DNA from: ZC4RG20 sp963702105
GTDB taxonomy: Bacteria > Pseudomonadota > Gammaproteobacteria > Steroidobacterales > Rariloculaceae
Assembly (NCBI GenBank): GCA_963702105.1
Contig: OY969712.1
Coordinates: 1,488,001-1,552,000, forward strand
Length of the DNA stretch: 64,000 nucleotides
Direction of reading: 5' to 3'
Within the stretch, counting starts at the first letter, position 1, and each line of letters opens with the position of its first letter. The notes beneath the pieces were generated by a model. That model worked only from the letters and a program-made list of their open reading frames with translations, searched no databases and was not told where the DNA came from. This document shows, one piece after another, positions 1 through 9,817 of the stretch. A program made the position numbers and the translations under genes.

Positions 1-1154
1 GGCCGGCGCGGCGTGCCGGGGGGCGCGGGCGAGGCGGGCGCTTCAGGCGCTGCGGCTTCAGGCGCTGCCGGTTCAGGCGCTGCCGGTTCAGGGCCTGCGG
101 CTTCAAGGCCTGCCGCTTCAGAGCCTGCGGGTTCAGGCGCTGCGGCGTCGCGAGCGGCCAAGTCGGGCTCCGCCGCGCGGCCGCGCGCGACCGTCCCGAG
201 CCAGCAGCCGAGCAGCACCGCGCTAGGGCCGACGGGCGGCAGCCATTCGCCGGCGAGCGCGAACGCCGCGGCGCTCGCGACGACGATCGTGATCGGCGCG
301 GCCGCGAGCGTCCACTCGGCCGCCGGCGTCGTCCCGGAGGCTTCGGCCCTGAGCAGTATGCCCAGCAGCACCGCGGCCAGCAGCCATGGCGCGAGTGTCT
401 GCGCCGCACCGGCGTGAACGGCCGCATCGCGCCGATAGCCCGCGATGGTCTCGGCGAGCAGATCGCGTGCGCTGAGGCGGCCGACCGGCGTGCGGTAGGC
501 GGGCGCGGCAGGGCCGGTCACGACGATCTTGCCGGCGAGGGATTCGGCCGCGGCGCCGAGCGCCGCCGGCGCGATACGCCGGAACGACGCGGGCGAAAAG
601 AAGCGCAGCGGCCGGCGCCCCGCGCCGTCGAGGCCGAAGCGGGTGCCGCCGACGGCGACGGAGGTGCCGTCTCCGGCCGGTGTCGCTGCGTCCGGCCGGC
701 CCGTCGCCTCGATCGCCGCGAGCGCGAGCGAAGGCGTCGGCGGGTCGTCTTCGAGCAGCGGCATGCCGTTGCGGACGACGCCGTCGGCGTCCGCCGGAAA
801 ATATAGGTGTCCGCCGCGTGGCCATGCCGTGCCGCGCAGGACGCCGCCGCCGACGGGAAGGTCCACGGGACCGAGCGCCGCGTCGCGGGCGCCCGGCGTC
901 GGTTGCGGAAACGTCGTGACCAGCGTCGCCCCGGCCTTGCGCGTCAGCAGTGCGACGGCGTCGAGACCTGCGGGATCGTCGAGCGGAACGATGACGATCT
1001 CGGCCGGCGCGGTCGGCGTCGAGAGCCGTGACCATAGGTCGTAGAGAGCGCGATCCGCGCGCGCGGCCGCGTGGAACGGCGGCAGATAGGCCGCGGCGGC
1101 CGCCGCCAGGCCGAGCGCCGTGATCCTCGCGAGGCGCGGGCTGTGTTCCTGCAT
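1..1154 (-). CDS. CHASE2 domain sensor protein, C-terminus beyond window edge
   Basis: The minus-strand frame is open from an ATG at 1154 to the window edge, giving 384 visible codons. It begins with a hydrophobic segment (residues ~8-25), then ADRALYDLWSRL, which matches the start of a CHASE2 extracytoplasmic sensor domain. Later hallmarks are DGVVRNGMPLL, PSLALAAIEATG and LAGKIVVTGPAAPAYRTPVG. After the domain come about three hydrophobic stretches (roughly residues 265-335), the usual CHASE2-3TM layout. A linker of degenerate AAPEP-type pentapeptides follows and runs off the edge. CHASE2 proteins normally end in a cyclase, kinase or GGDEF domain; the output domain is not visible here. It is divergent from radA. 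Confidence 0.75.
   Translation of the reverse strand, partial: MQEHSPRLARITALGLAAAAAAYLPPFHAAARADRALYDLWSRLSTPTAPAEIVIVPLDDPAGLDAVALLTRKAGATLVTTFPQPTPGARDAALGPVDLPVGGGVLRGTAWPRGGHLYFPADADGVVRNGMPLLEDDPPTPSLALAAIEATGRPDAATPAGDGTSVAVGGTRFGLDGAGRRPLRFFSPASFRRIAPAALGAAAESLAGKIVVTGPAAPAYRTPVGRLSARDLLAETIAGYRRDAAVHAGAAQTLAPWLLAAVLLGILLRAEASGTTPAAEWTLAAAPITIVVASAAAFALAGEWLPPVGPSAVLLGCWLGTVARGRAAEPDLAARDAAAPEPAGSEAAGLEAAGPEPAAPEPAAPEAAAPEAPASPAPPGTPRR
40..155. repeat. 15-bp tandem repeat encoding an Ala/Pro/Glu linker
   Basis: About seven degenerate copies of a 15-bp unit related to GGTTCAGGCGCTGCC lie inside the CHASE2 gene. On the minus strand they encode Pro-Glu-Pro/Ala-Ala-Ala/Gly pentapeptides. 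Because the unit is a multiple of three, copy-number change would alter linker length without breaking the frame. Confidence 0.75.
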
Positions 1155-1262
1155 GCCCTTCAGTCCGTCTATGCGCTCGGGCCGCGCCGGAGTATGCCAT
1201 GCGGCCCGCGCCGGCTTGCGTGAACCAGGCACGGTTCGGGCCGATTCGGCTATTCTCCGCCG

Positions 1263-2609
1263 ATGGCTAAACCGAAGGCCGTATACGTCTGCGAGTCCTG
1301 CGGGGTGCGACAGCCCAAGTGGCAGGGGCAGTGCCCGGACTGCGGCGCGTGGAACACGCTCGTCGAGTCGGCGCCCGCGCGCGAGCGCACGCGCGAGGCG
1401 CACTATGCAGGCAAGGCCGAGCTCGCGCGGCTCGACCGGCTCGACGCCGGCGGCGTCTCGCGCGTCGCTACGGGTTTCGGCGAGCTCGATCGCGTGCTCG
1501 GCGGCGGCCTAGTGCCGGGCTCCGTGGTGCTGATCGGCGGCGACCCGGGCATCGGCAAGTCCACACTCCTGCTGCGTGCGCTCGCGAATTTCGCCGCCGC
1601 GCACGCCGTCTGCTACGTGACGGGCGAGGAGTCGCTGGAGCAGATCGCTCTGCGCGCGCGGCGCATGGGCGTCGGCAGCGCGCCCGTCGAGCTCATGGCC
1701 GAGACCTGCGTCGAGGCGGTCGTGGGCCGCCTCGAAGCGCAGCCGCCCGGCGTGCTCGTCGTCGATTCGATTCAGACTCTCTACAGCACGGGCCTCGAAT
1801 CCGCGCCGGGCTCGGTGAGCCAGATCAGAGAGTGCGCGGCACAGCTCGTGCGTCTCGCGAAGAGCCGCAATGTCGCGACGCTGCTCGTCGGCCACGTCAC
1901 CAAAGAGGGAACGCTCGCGGGACCCCGCGTCCTCGAGCACATGGTGGATACGGTGCTGTATTTCGAGAGCGATGCGGGCAGCCGCTTCCGCATCATTCGC
2001 GCAGCGAAGAACCGCTTCGGCGCGGCGAACGAGCTCGGCTTCTTCGTCATGAGCGAGGACGGCTTCAAGGAGGTCAAGAACCCCTCGGCCATCTTTCTCG
2101 CGCGCCGCGCCGAGCCCGTGCCGGGCAGCGTCACCCTCGTGACGCGCGAGGGCACGCGTCCCGTGCTCGTCGAGGTGCAGGCGCTCGTGGACCGCGGGAC
2201 GACCCAGAATCCGCGCCGCCTCGCGCAGGGTTTCGACGCCCAGCGGCTCGGACTGCTGCTCGCCGTGCTGCATCGGCATTGCGGCGTCGGGATCGGCGAC
2301 AGCAACGTCTTCGCGAACGTCGTCGGCGGCCTGCGCGTCACGGAGACGGCCTCCGACCTCGCCGTCGCGCTGGCGGTGCTCTCGAGCTTCCGCGAGCGCC
2401 CCGTGCCGCCCGACGTGGCCGTGTTCGGCGAAATCGGCTTAACGGGCGAGGTGCGGCCCGTGCCCTTCGGCGAGGAACGGCTCGCCGAGGCCGCGAAGCA
2501 CGGCTTCACGCGCGCGCTCGTGCCGCGCGGCAACCGCCCGCGTGCGGCGCTCGGGCTCGAGGTGCATTCGGTGGAGCGGCTCGTCGAGGCCGTGGACGTG
2601 CTTAGCTGA
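1263..2609 (+). CDS. radA: DNA repair protein RadA
   Basis: RadA (Sms) is a RecA-like ATPase that promotes branch migration during recombinational repair. All family parts are present in 448 residues, the usual length: an N-terminal zinc finger with Cys10, Cys13, Cys24 and Cys27; Walker A GGDPGIGKST at about 92-101; the RadA-specific KNRFG motif near residue 255; and a C-terminal Lon-like domain. The ATG at 1263 puts the zinc finger at the expected distance from the start. It is divergent from the CHASE2 gene and convergent with the CorB-type gene downstream, with a palindromic repeat between the two ends. Confidence 0.97.
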   Translation: MAKPKAVYVCESCGVRQPKWQGQCPDCGAWNTLVESAPARERTREAHYAGKAELARLDRLDAGGVSRVATGFGELDRVLGGGLVPGSVVLIGGDPGIGKSTLLLRALANFAAAHAVCYVTGEESLEQIALRARRMGVGSAPVELMAETCVEAVVGRLEAQPPGVLVVDSIQTLYSTGLESAPGSVSQIRECAAQLVRLAKSRNVATLLVGHVTKEGTLAGPRVLEHMVDTVLYFESDAGSRFRIIRAAKNRFGAANELGFFVMSEDGFKEVKNPSAIFLARRAEPVPGSVTLVTREGTRPVLVEVQALVDRGTTQNPRRLAQGFDAQRLGLLLAVLHRHCGVGIGDSNVFANVVGGLRVTETASDLAVALAVLSSFRERPVPPDVAVFGEIGLTGEVRPVPFGEERLAEAAKHGFTRALVPRGNRPRAALGLEVHSVERLVEAVDVLS

Positions 2610-2612
2610 TAC

Positions 2613-2699
2613 GTTGGTGGGGTGGCGGAGGCCTCGGCGCAAGGGCGGTCCCGACAGCGGCCTCGTGCACGAACCTCCGGTCACCACCGACGCCCGAGC
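2613..2699. repeat. Imperfect palindromic intergenic repeat, short form
   Basis: The stretch at 2624-2649 (GGCGGAGGCCTCGGCGCAAG, then GGCGGT) matches 24 of 26 bases of the left arm of the palindrome at 15545-15664. The following bases are a decayed version of its right arm (CCCGACAGCGGCCTC... CCTCCG). GGTGG/CCACC pairing extends the fold at both ends. Compared with the second copy, the central loop is missing. It lies between the converging ends of radA and the CorB-type gene and may act as a terminator for both. Confidence 0.6.
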
Positions 2700-2741
2700 C
2701 CGTTCATGAATCATGCGGACTACCGGTAGCCACGTCGCCGA

Positions 2742-4034
2742 CTACCGCTGCGCCGCCCGCATAGGCTCGCTCGAGTCGCCGACCTCCGGCAGACGGATCC
2801 GCACCTGCTTGATGCCGTGCTCCGTCGTGCTCAGGATCTCGATGGGGTACTGGGCGACCGTGAGCCCGGTTCCCGAGGCGGGAATCGTCTCGAGCTGCTC
2901 GACGATGAGTCCGTTCAGCGTCTTCGGGCCGTCCGTCGGCAGGTGCCAGCCCATGAGCCTGTTGAGTTGGCGGATGTTCGCGCTCGCATCCACGATGTAG
3001 CTCGTATCGCTTTCGCGCGTAATGCCGAGGTCGGAGGGGGCCGCATCCGTGTCGAACTCGCCGACGATCTCGCGCAGGATGTCCTCGATCGTGATGAGCC
3101 CCTGGATGTCGCCGTATTCGTCCACGACGAAGGCCGAGCGGCGCTTCGTCTGTTGGAAGTTCAGCAGTTGCTTGTTGAGCGGCGTGCCCTCGGGCACGAA
3201 GTAGGGCTCCTTGACGTTCTCGAGCAGACGCTGCTCGTCGAGCGTGCCGTTCGCGAGATCGGGCAGGAGCTTGCGCACGCGCACGACGCCGATGAGGTTG
3301 TCGATGTCCTCTCGATAAACGGGAAGCCGGTTGAATTCGCCGTTGTGGATGATCTCGGCGTTTTGCTCCCAAGGCCGGTCGAGATCGATACCGATGATCT
3401 CCTGCCGCGGCACCATCGCGTCGTCCACCGTGATGGCGTCGAGGTCCAGAATGCTGAGCAGCATTTTCTGGTGGCGCCGCGGCACCATGACGCCGGCCTC
3501 GGCGACGACCGTGCGCAGCTCCTCGGCGCTGAGCGGGTGCGCGGCGATGCGGTCCGCGCGCACGCCGACGGCTCGCAGCAGGCCGTTGGCGAGCAGATTG
3601 ATGAGCCAGACGAGCGGGTGGAAGACCTTGAGCAGCGGGTAGTAGACGAGCGCGGCCGGCAGGGCGATGCGCATCGGATTCAAGGCCGCGACGGTCTTGG
3701 GTGCGACCTCCCCGAAAATCAGCACGACGAAGGTTAGGATCAGCGTGCCGGCGAAGATCGTGCTTTCCCCGCCGATGTGCAGCGAGATGACCGTGACGAG
3801 CGCGGCGGAGCCGAGATTCGCGGCGTTGTTGCCGAGCAGGATGAGGCCGATGAGCCGGTCGGGGCGCTGCAGGAGCTGCTCGGCGAGACGGGCCGAGCGC
3901 TGGCCCGAACGGGCCCGGTGCCTCAACCGGTATCGATTGAGGCTCATCAAGGCGGTTTCAGTACTCGAGAAGAAGGCCGAAAGTAGCAGTAGAACGATGA
4001 GTAGGCTGATCAGTAGGCCTAGGGGAACGTTCAA
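2742..4034 (-). CDS. HlyC/CorC-family (CorB/YfjD-like) membrane protein with CBS domains
   Basis: This 430-residue protein has the CNNM/CorB architecture: an N-terminal DUF21 membrane domain with about four hydrophobic segments (residues 1-150, including SAFFSSTETALMSLNRYRLR), a CBS pair (about 200-330, with DDAMVPRQEIIGIDLD and SAFVVDEYGDIQGLITIEDI), and a C-terminal CorC_HlyC domain. The family is linked to magnesium and cobalt efflux or homeostasis in the inner membrane. In many Gammaproteobacteria this gene lies next to ffh, as here, where ffh is divergent 158 bp away. The ion carried cannot be read from the sequence. Confidence 0.93.
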   Translation of the reverse strand: MNVPLGLLISLLIVLLLLSAFFSSTETALMSLNRYRLRHRARSGQRSARLAEQLLQRPDRLIGLILLGNNAANLGSAALVTVISLHIGGESTIFAGTLILTFVVLIFGEVAPKTVAALNPMRIALPAALVYYPLLKVFHPLVWLINLLANGLLRAVGVRADRIAAHPLSAEELRTVVAEAGVMVPRRHQKMLLSILDLDAITVDDAMVPRQEIIGIDLDRPWEQNAEIIHNGEFNRLPVYREDIDNLIGVVRVRKLLPDLANGTLDEQRLLENVKEPYFVPEGTPLNKQLLNFQQTKRRSAFVVDEYGDIQGLITIEDILREIVGEFDTDAAPSDLGITRESDTSYIVDASANIRQLNRLMGWHLPTDGPKTLNGLIVEQLETIPASGTGLTVAQYPIEILSTTEHGIKQVRIRLPEVGDSSEPMRAAQR

Positions 4035-4192
4035 AAAAGGTTGCCCTCCAAGGGTCGAGTATCCACCTAGAGTGACCGAAGCCGAAACGAGGTGTCAAGG
4101 AGCGGCGTCGCGGGCCGGGAGGGCCCGCCCCACGCGCCTCCGAGCCCTTCGTGATACGCTGTTTCGGCCGTCGATCCGAGCCGAGTAACCCC

Positions 4193-5539
<1,347 letters not shown>

Positions 5540-5543
5540 AAAG

Positions 5544-5642
5544 GCCGAAAAAAGGGGTCAGAGCCCTTTTTCGCCTGCCGGCGACGCAGCCGACTGCCAC
5601 GGCCCCGCCTGGCGAAAAAGGGCTCTGACCCCTTTTTTCGGC
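5544..5642. repeat. Dispersed palindrome, copy 1 (GGGGTCAGAGCCC type); likely terminator
   Basis: Two perfect 32-bp inverted arms (5544-5575 and 5611-5642) flank a 35-nt loop. The core of each arm is AAAAAGGGGTCAGAGCCCTT, which is itself a small hairpin. The element lies directly after ffh and ends in a T-run, so it can terminate ffh transcription. Further copies lie at 38414-38506 and 56743-56826 with conserved arms and different loops. This matches REP-like elements. Confidence 0.9.
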
Positions 5643-5656
5643 GCCCCTAAACACAG

Positions 5657-5662
5657 TAGAAT
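5657..5662 (+). promoter_or_regulatory. Possible -10 box for rpsP operon
   Basis: TAGAAT lies 90 bp upstream of rpsP, just after the ffh terminator-like palindrome, where a promoter for the ribosomal operon would be expected. No convincing -35 hexamer is visible at the right spacing. Confidence 0.35.
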
Positions 5663-5752
5663 TCCCAGTCTTACCAAGCGGTCCCGGCGGCCGCTTTCAT
5701 TTTTGTAAGTTTGATTTCGCGAAGCGTGCTTCGCCAGAGGATCGGAAACTCT

Positions 5753-6016
5753 ATGGTCAGGATTCGTCTATCGCGCGGCGGAGCGACGAAGCGTCCCTTC
5801 TACCACATCGTGGTCACGGACCGCCGCAATCGGCGGGACGGCCGGTACATCGAGCGGCTCGGGTTCTACAACCCGATCGCCTCCGGTCAAGCGAGCGAGC
5901 TGAAGATCGACATCGCGCGTTTCGACCATTGGCTCTCGCAGGGGGCCCAGCCGTCGGAGCGCGTCGAGAAGCTCATCAAGCAGTACCGGAGCTCGCAGCC
6001 CGCGCAAGCCGCGTGA
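5753..6016 (+). CDS. rpsP: 30S ribosomal protein S16
   Basis: S16 is a small-subunit assembly protein that binds 16S rRNA. The 87-residue product starts MVRIRLSRGGATKRPFYHIV, the conserved S16 N-terminus, and contains RRDGRYIERLGFYNP. I chose the ATG at 5753; an in-frame ATG 42 bp upstream would add residues not found in the family. It is the first gene of rpsP-rimM-trmD-rplS. Confidence 0.97.
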   Translation: MVRIRLSRGGATKRPFYHIVVTDRRNRRDGRYIERLGFYNPIASGQASELKIDIARFDHWLSQGAQPSERVEKLIKQYRSSQPAQAA

Positions 6017-6050
6017 GCGCTTCGGCCGCTCGGGCGTGGGCGCGGAGGCC

Positions 6051-6566
6051 ATGGGCGCGGAGGCCGGAAGGCGCGTGACGCTGGGCCGCATCTGCGGCCT
6101 CTACGGGATCAAGGGCTGGGTCAAGGTCCATTCCTATACCGAGCCCCGCGACAACATCGTCGGCTTCGGGTCGTGGATTCTCGAGCGGGACGGGGAGCGG
6201 CAGCGCGTCGAGCTCGAGGCCGGGCACGCGCAGGGGAAGAACGTCGTCGCCAAGCTGCGCGGCATCGATGACCGCGATCGGGCGCGCCAGTGGCTCGGCG
6301 CGGAGATCGAGGTCGACCGCGCCGAGCTGCCGCCCTGCGAGCCCGGCGAGTACTACTGGGTAGACCTCGAGGGCCTCGAGGTCCGCGGCACGGGCGGCGA
6401 GCGGCTCGGCACGGTCGAACGGATCATGGCCACCGGTGCAAACGACGTCATCGTGCTCTGCGGCCCCGGCGATCGCTTGATTCCGTTCGTGGAGCCCGTC
6501 GTGCGACGCGTCGACGTGCCGGGCGGCGTGATCGTCGTGGACTGGGACTCGAGTTTCTGGGACTGA
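6051..6566 (+). CDS. rimM: Ribosome maturation factor RimM
   Basis: RimM binds S19 and assists 16S rRNA processing in the 30S head. The N-terminal RimM domain begins LGRICGLYGIKGWVKVHSY. The C-terminal PRC-barrel carries EYYWVDLEGLEV and ends near VDVPGGVIVVDWDSSFWD. The start is uncertain: GTG 6036, ATG 6051 and GTG 6075 are all in frame. The 15-bp duplication GCGGAGGCCATGGGC in this region creates the first two. GTG 6075 has GGAAGG close upstream and would still give a complete protein. The stop lies 8 bp before trmD. Confidence 0.93.
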   Translation: MGAEAGRRVTLGRICGLYGIKGWVKVHSYTEPRDNIVGFGSWILERDGERQRVELEAGHAQGKNVVAKLRGIDDRDRARQWLGAEIEVDRAELPPCEPGEYYWVDLEGLEVRGTGGERLGTVERIMATGANDVIVLCGPGDRLIPFVEPVVRRVDVPGGVIVVDWDSSFWD

Positions 6567-6574
6567 GAGCCGCC

Positions 6575-7342
6575 GTGTACACGTTCGGCATCGTGTCGCT
6601 GTTTCCCGAGCTCGTCGAGCCCGTGGCTCGGCACGGAGTGGTCGGCCGAGCGCGCGAGCGCGGGCTCCTCGCCGTCGAGCACGTCTCGCCGCGCGAGTTC
6701 GCCCGCGACCGGCACCGGACCGTGGACGACCGGCCCTACGGCGGCGGCCCGGGCATGGTGCTCAAGTACGAGCCCATGCGGGAAGCGATCCGTGCGCTGC
6801 GCGCCCGCATGCCCGCGGGCAGCCGCGAGTTCGTGCTGAGCGCGCAAGGCCGGCGCTTCGATCAGCGTTGCGCGGCCGAGCTCGCCGCCGCGCCGGGCTT
6901 GCTGCTCGTCGCCGGCCGCTACGAGGGCATCGACGAGCGCATCGTACTCGGCGAAGTGGCCGCCGAGCTCGCGCTCGGCGACTACGTTCTGAGCGGCGGC
7001 GAGCCCGCCGCGGCCGTCGTCATCGACGCGGTGGCGCGGCTGCTGCCCCAGGTGCTCGGCCATGCCGACTCCTCGGTGGAGGATTCGTATACGGGCGGGC
7101 TGCTCGATTGTCCGCAGTACACCCGGCCGGAGGAGGTCGACGGCATGCGCGTGCCGGAGGTGCTGCTCGGCGGCGACCATGGCGCCGTGCGGCGTTGGCG
7201 GCTCAAACAGTCGCTGGGCCGCACGTGGCTGCGCCGCCCGGAGCTGCTGGCCGAAAGGGGCCTCGGCCCGGCCGAGGCCGAGCTGCTCGAAGAATTCAAG
7301 GCGGAACTCGCAAATGCGGGCTCCGCGGACGAAATTGCGTAA
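6575..7342 (+). CDS. trmD: tRNA (guanine37-N1)-methyltransferase
   Basis: TrmD is a SPOUT methyltransferase that makes m1G37 from S-adenosylmethionine, preventing +1 frameshifts. The 255-residue protein begins VYTFGIVSLFPELVEP from a GTG at 6575. It carries the trefoil-knot motifs LLLVAGRYEGIDERI and LGDYVLSGGEPAA, and the C-terminal YTRPEEVDG element that binds tRNA. It sits third in the rpsP operon, 8 bp after rimM and 60 bp before rplS. Confidence 0.96.
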   Translation: MYTFGIVSLFPELVEPVARHGVVGRARERGLLAVEHVSPREFARDRHRTVDDRPYGGGPGMVLKYEPMREAIRALRARMPAGSREFVLSAQGRRFDQRCAAELAAAPGLLLVAGRYEGIDERIVLGEVAAELALGDYVLSGGEPAAAVVIDAVARLLPQVLGHADSSVEDSYTGGLLDCPQYTRPEEVDGMRVPEVLLGGDHGAVRRWRLKQSLGRTWLRRPELLAERGLGPAEAELLEEFKAELANAGSADEIA

Positions 7343-7402
7343 AATACCGGCCCCTCGGAGCTTTGCAGCCAGCCGGCGGGCGCCACTGATGAGGATACAG
7401 TC

Positions 7403-7747
7403 ATGTCTAGAATCATCGACGAGATCGAACAGCAACAATTGAAGCAGGACGTGCCCTCGTTCGCGCCGGGCGATACCGTGGTGGTGCAGGTCCGCGTCAA
7501 GGAGGGCGACCGGGAGCGCCTCCAGGCCTACGAAGGCATCGTCATCGCGAAGCGTAACCGCGGGCTCAATTCCTCGTTCACCGTCCGCAAGGTTTCCCAT
7601 GGCGAGGGCGTGGAGCGCGTGTTTCAGACGCACAGCCCGGCCGTCGCCGACATTCAGGTCAAACGCCGCGGCGACGTGAGGCGCGCAAAGCTCTACTACC
7701 TGCGCGAGCGCAGCGGCAAGTCGGCGCGTATCAAAGAGAAGGTCTGA
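7403..7747 (+). CDS. rplS: 50S ribosomal protein L19
   Basis: L19 lies at the interface of the ribosomal subunits. The 114-residue product has the family core FAPGDTVVVQVRVKEGDRER, YEGIVIAKRNRGLNSSFTVR and a basic C-terminal tail. GATGAGGATACAGTC precedes the ATG and offers a ribosome-binding site. It is the last gene of the rpsP-rimM-trmD-rplS operon. Confidence 0.97.
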   Translation: MSRIIDEIEQQQLKQDVPSFAPGDTVVVQVRVKEGDRERLQAYEGIVIAKRNRGLNSSFTVRKVSHGEGVERVFQTHSPAVADIQVKRRGDVRRAKLYYLRERSGKSARIKEKV

Positions 7748-7841
7748 GCGGGGCGCCGGCCCGCGCCTATCGGTGGCCGCGCCGCCCGACCCGTTCGGCG
7801 GCGCCCCCCGGCGTGAGCGGCCGGCCCCGAGCCTGTCGGTC

Positions 7842-8705
7842 ATGAGGTTTGCCGTGCTGAAACGCGTCGCGATGGTCGCGGTCGCCGCCGTGGGGACGGT
7901 CGGCCTCTCGGGCTGCAGCGCGCTCGTCGGCAACGTGGCCGCCGGCACGTTGTCCGCCTCGATCCTGAACCAGAAGGACCCGACGCTCGTCCAGAACGCC
8001 GTGCCTGCGTATCTGCTGCTTGTCGACGGGCTCATTTACGAGCACCCGGACGACGAGGGCCTGCTCGCGGCCGCCGCGCAGCTTTACGCCCTCTACGGCT
8101 CGCGGTTCGCACCGAACCCCGAGCGCGCCGCCGCCCTGACGAGCAAGGCGCACGAATACGGCACCCGGGCCATGTGCCTCGTGTACCAGTGGGCCTGCAC
8201 CTGGAACGGCTCGGACTACGACGGTTTCGTCCGGCATTTGACAGAAGTCACAAAGAAACACACGGATCTTCTATACGCTTACGCCGTCGGTTGGCTCGCC
8301 TATCTCGATGCGACGAGCAAGGACTGGAGCGCCGTCGCCGAGTTGCCTTGGGTGCAGGCCTCGCTCGAGCGCGTGGTCGCGCTCGACGAGACCTACATGC
8401 AGGGCGCCGCGGACGGGTACCTCGGCATCCTTTACTCGCTGCGGCCGCCCGCGCTCGGCGGTCAACCGGAGAAGGCGAAGAAGTACTTCGAGCGGGCGAT
8501 CGAGCTCTCGGGCGGGCGGGACCTGTCCGTCAAGGTCGAGTACGCGAAGCGTTACGCACGCCTCGTTTTCGATCGGGACCTGCACGACCGCCTGCTCAAC
8601 GAGGTTCTGGCCGCGCCCGTGGAGGCCAAGAACCTGACGCTGTTCAACGTTCTCGCGAAACGCGAAGCGAAGGAGCTGCTCAAGTCCGCGGACGATTACT
8701 TCTGA
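7842..8705 (+). CDS. TRAP transporter TatT component (TPR lipoprotein)
   Basis: The 287-residue protein matches the T component of TPR-associated TRAP (TPAT) transporters, known from Treponema pallidum Tp0956. It has a lipoprotein signal with lipobox LSGC (Cys about residue 26). The rest is helical and TPR-like, with YGTRAMCLVYQWACTWNG and GGQPEKAKKYFERAIELSGG. TatT trimers are thought to dock the substrate-binding protein in the periplasm. The ATG at 7842 leaves a normal signal peptide; an upstream in-frame start at 7773 would not. It is followed within 26 bp by dctP, completing a four-gene system. Confidence 0.85.
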   Translation: MRFAVLKRVAMVAVAAVGTVGLSGCSALVGNVAAGTLSASILNQKDPTLVQNAVPAYLLLVDGLIYEHPDDEGLLAAAAQLYALYGSRFAPNPERAAALTSKAHEYGTRAMCLVYQWACTWNGSDYDGFVRHLTEVTKKHTDLLYAYAVGWLAYLDATSKDWSAVAELPWVQASLERVVALDETYMQGAADGYLGILYSLRPPALGGQPEKAKKYFERAIELSGGRDLSVKVEYAKRYARLVFDRDLHDRLLNEVLAAPVEAKNLTLFNVLAKREAKELLKSADDYF

Positions 8706-8731
8706 CGAGCCACGCAGGCAACGGAGGGAAC

Positions 8732-9808
8732 ATGTGTGGAATCTCTAAACGCGTGCGCGCCGCGGCGGCCGCCGCGTTCGCGCTCGCCCTCGGATGGGGC
8801 GGAGCCGCCTGCGCGGGCACCGTGGAGCTCAAGATCGCTACGATCGCGCCGGACGGCTCTCACTGGATGCAGGAGATGCGCGCGGCGGCGGCCGAGATCA
8901 AGTCCAAGACGGACGGCCGCGTCGTGCTCAAGTACTATCCCGGCGGCGTCATGGGCGACGACGCCCAGGTACTGCGCAAGGTCCGCATCGGCCAGCTGCA
9001 GGGCGGCGCCTTCACCTCGGGCGGCCTCGCATCGCGCTACAATGGCCTGAACCTTTACGGCCTGCCGCTGCTGTTCCGCTCGCTCGACGAGGTCGACTAT
9101 GTGCGCAGCCGCATGGATCCGATCCTTGCGCAGGGCCTCGAGAAGGCCGGCTTCGTCAGCTTCGGCTTCGTCGAGGGCGGTTTCGCGAATCTCATGTCCA
9201 AGACGCCGGTGCGCGGCGTGGACGACATGCGCCGCCGCAAGGTCTGGGTGCCGGAGGGCGATCAGATCAACTTCACGGCCATGCAGTCGCTCGGGCTCTC
9301 GCCCGTCGTGCTGCCCGTGACGGACGTGCTCACGGGGCTGCAGACCGGGCTGCTCGACATCGTCGCGGCCTCGCCCTCCGTAGCGCTCGTGCTGCAGTGG
9401 CACACGAAGGTCGATTACCTCACGGATCTGCCCGTGGTGTACTCGATGGGCGTGTTCGCGATCGACGCGCGCGCCTGGATGCGCATCGACGAGGCGGACC
9501 GCAAGACGGCCTCGGCCATCCTGACGAAGACCATGCATGGTCTCGATGAGGCGGCCCGCAGCGACAACAGCAGTGCGCTCGCCGAGCTCCGGAAGGCGGG
9601 CGTCAAGATCGTGCACGTCGAGCCCGACGCCCTCGCCGAGCTGCGCCGCGAGATGAACGCGGTCTACCCGGAGCTCGAGAAGCGGCCCGAGGTCAACGCG
9701 CAGCTGTTCGACCAGGAACTCGGCCTGCTCCGCGACTACCGCGCCGCACACCCGGAGGCCGGCAGCCCCGGCGAGCGCCCGGCGGCGGCCGTGACCGGCG
9801 GCGGTTAG
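8732..9808 (+). CDS. dctP: TRAP transporter substrate-binding protein (DctP/TatP family)
   Basis: This periplasmic solute receptor has 358 residues with a signal peptide cleaved near ACAGT. The mature protein begins VELKIATIAPDGSHWMQEM and continues with the DctP fold: GRVVLKYYPGGVMGDD, the helix-connecting VWVPEGDQINFTAMQSLGL, and TGLQTGLLDIVAASP. ACGGAGGGAAC just before the ATG at 8732 is a strong ribosome-binding site. The ligand is not predictable. The preceding TatT gene marks it as a TPAT-type receptor. Confidence 0.93.
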   Translation: MCGISKRVRAAAAAAFALALGWGGAACAGTVELKIATIAPDGSHWMQEMRAAAAEIKSKTDGRVVLKYYPGGVMGDDAQVLRKVRIGQLQGGAFTSGGLASRYNGLNLYGLPLLFRSLDEVDYVRSRMDPILAQGLEKAGFVSFGFVEGGFANLMSKTPVRGVDDMRRRKVWVPEGDQINFTAMQSLGLSPVVLPVTDVLTGLQTGLLDIVAASPSVALVLQWHTKVDYLTDLPVVYSMGVFAIDARAWMRIDEADRKTASAILTKTMHGLDEAARSDNSSALAELRKAGVKIVHVEPDALAELRREMNAVYPELEKRPEVNAQLFDQELGLLRDYRAAHPEAGSPGERPAAAVTGGG

Positions 9809-9817
9809 GAGCCGCGC

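Noticed and set aside
223..1200. 325-codon minus-strand open frame
   Set aside because: It is in a different frame from the CHASE2 gene, is made almost wholly of Arg, Gly and Ala, and shows no motif.
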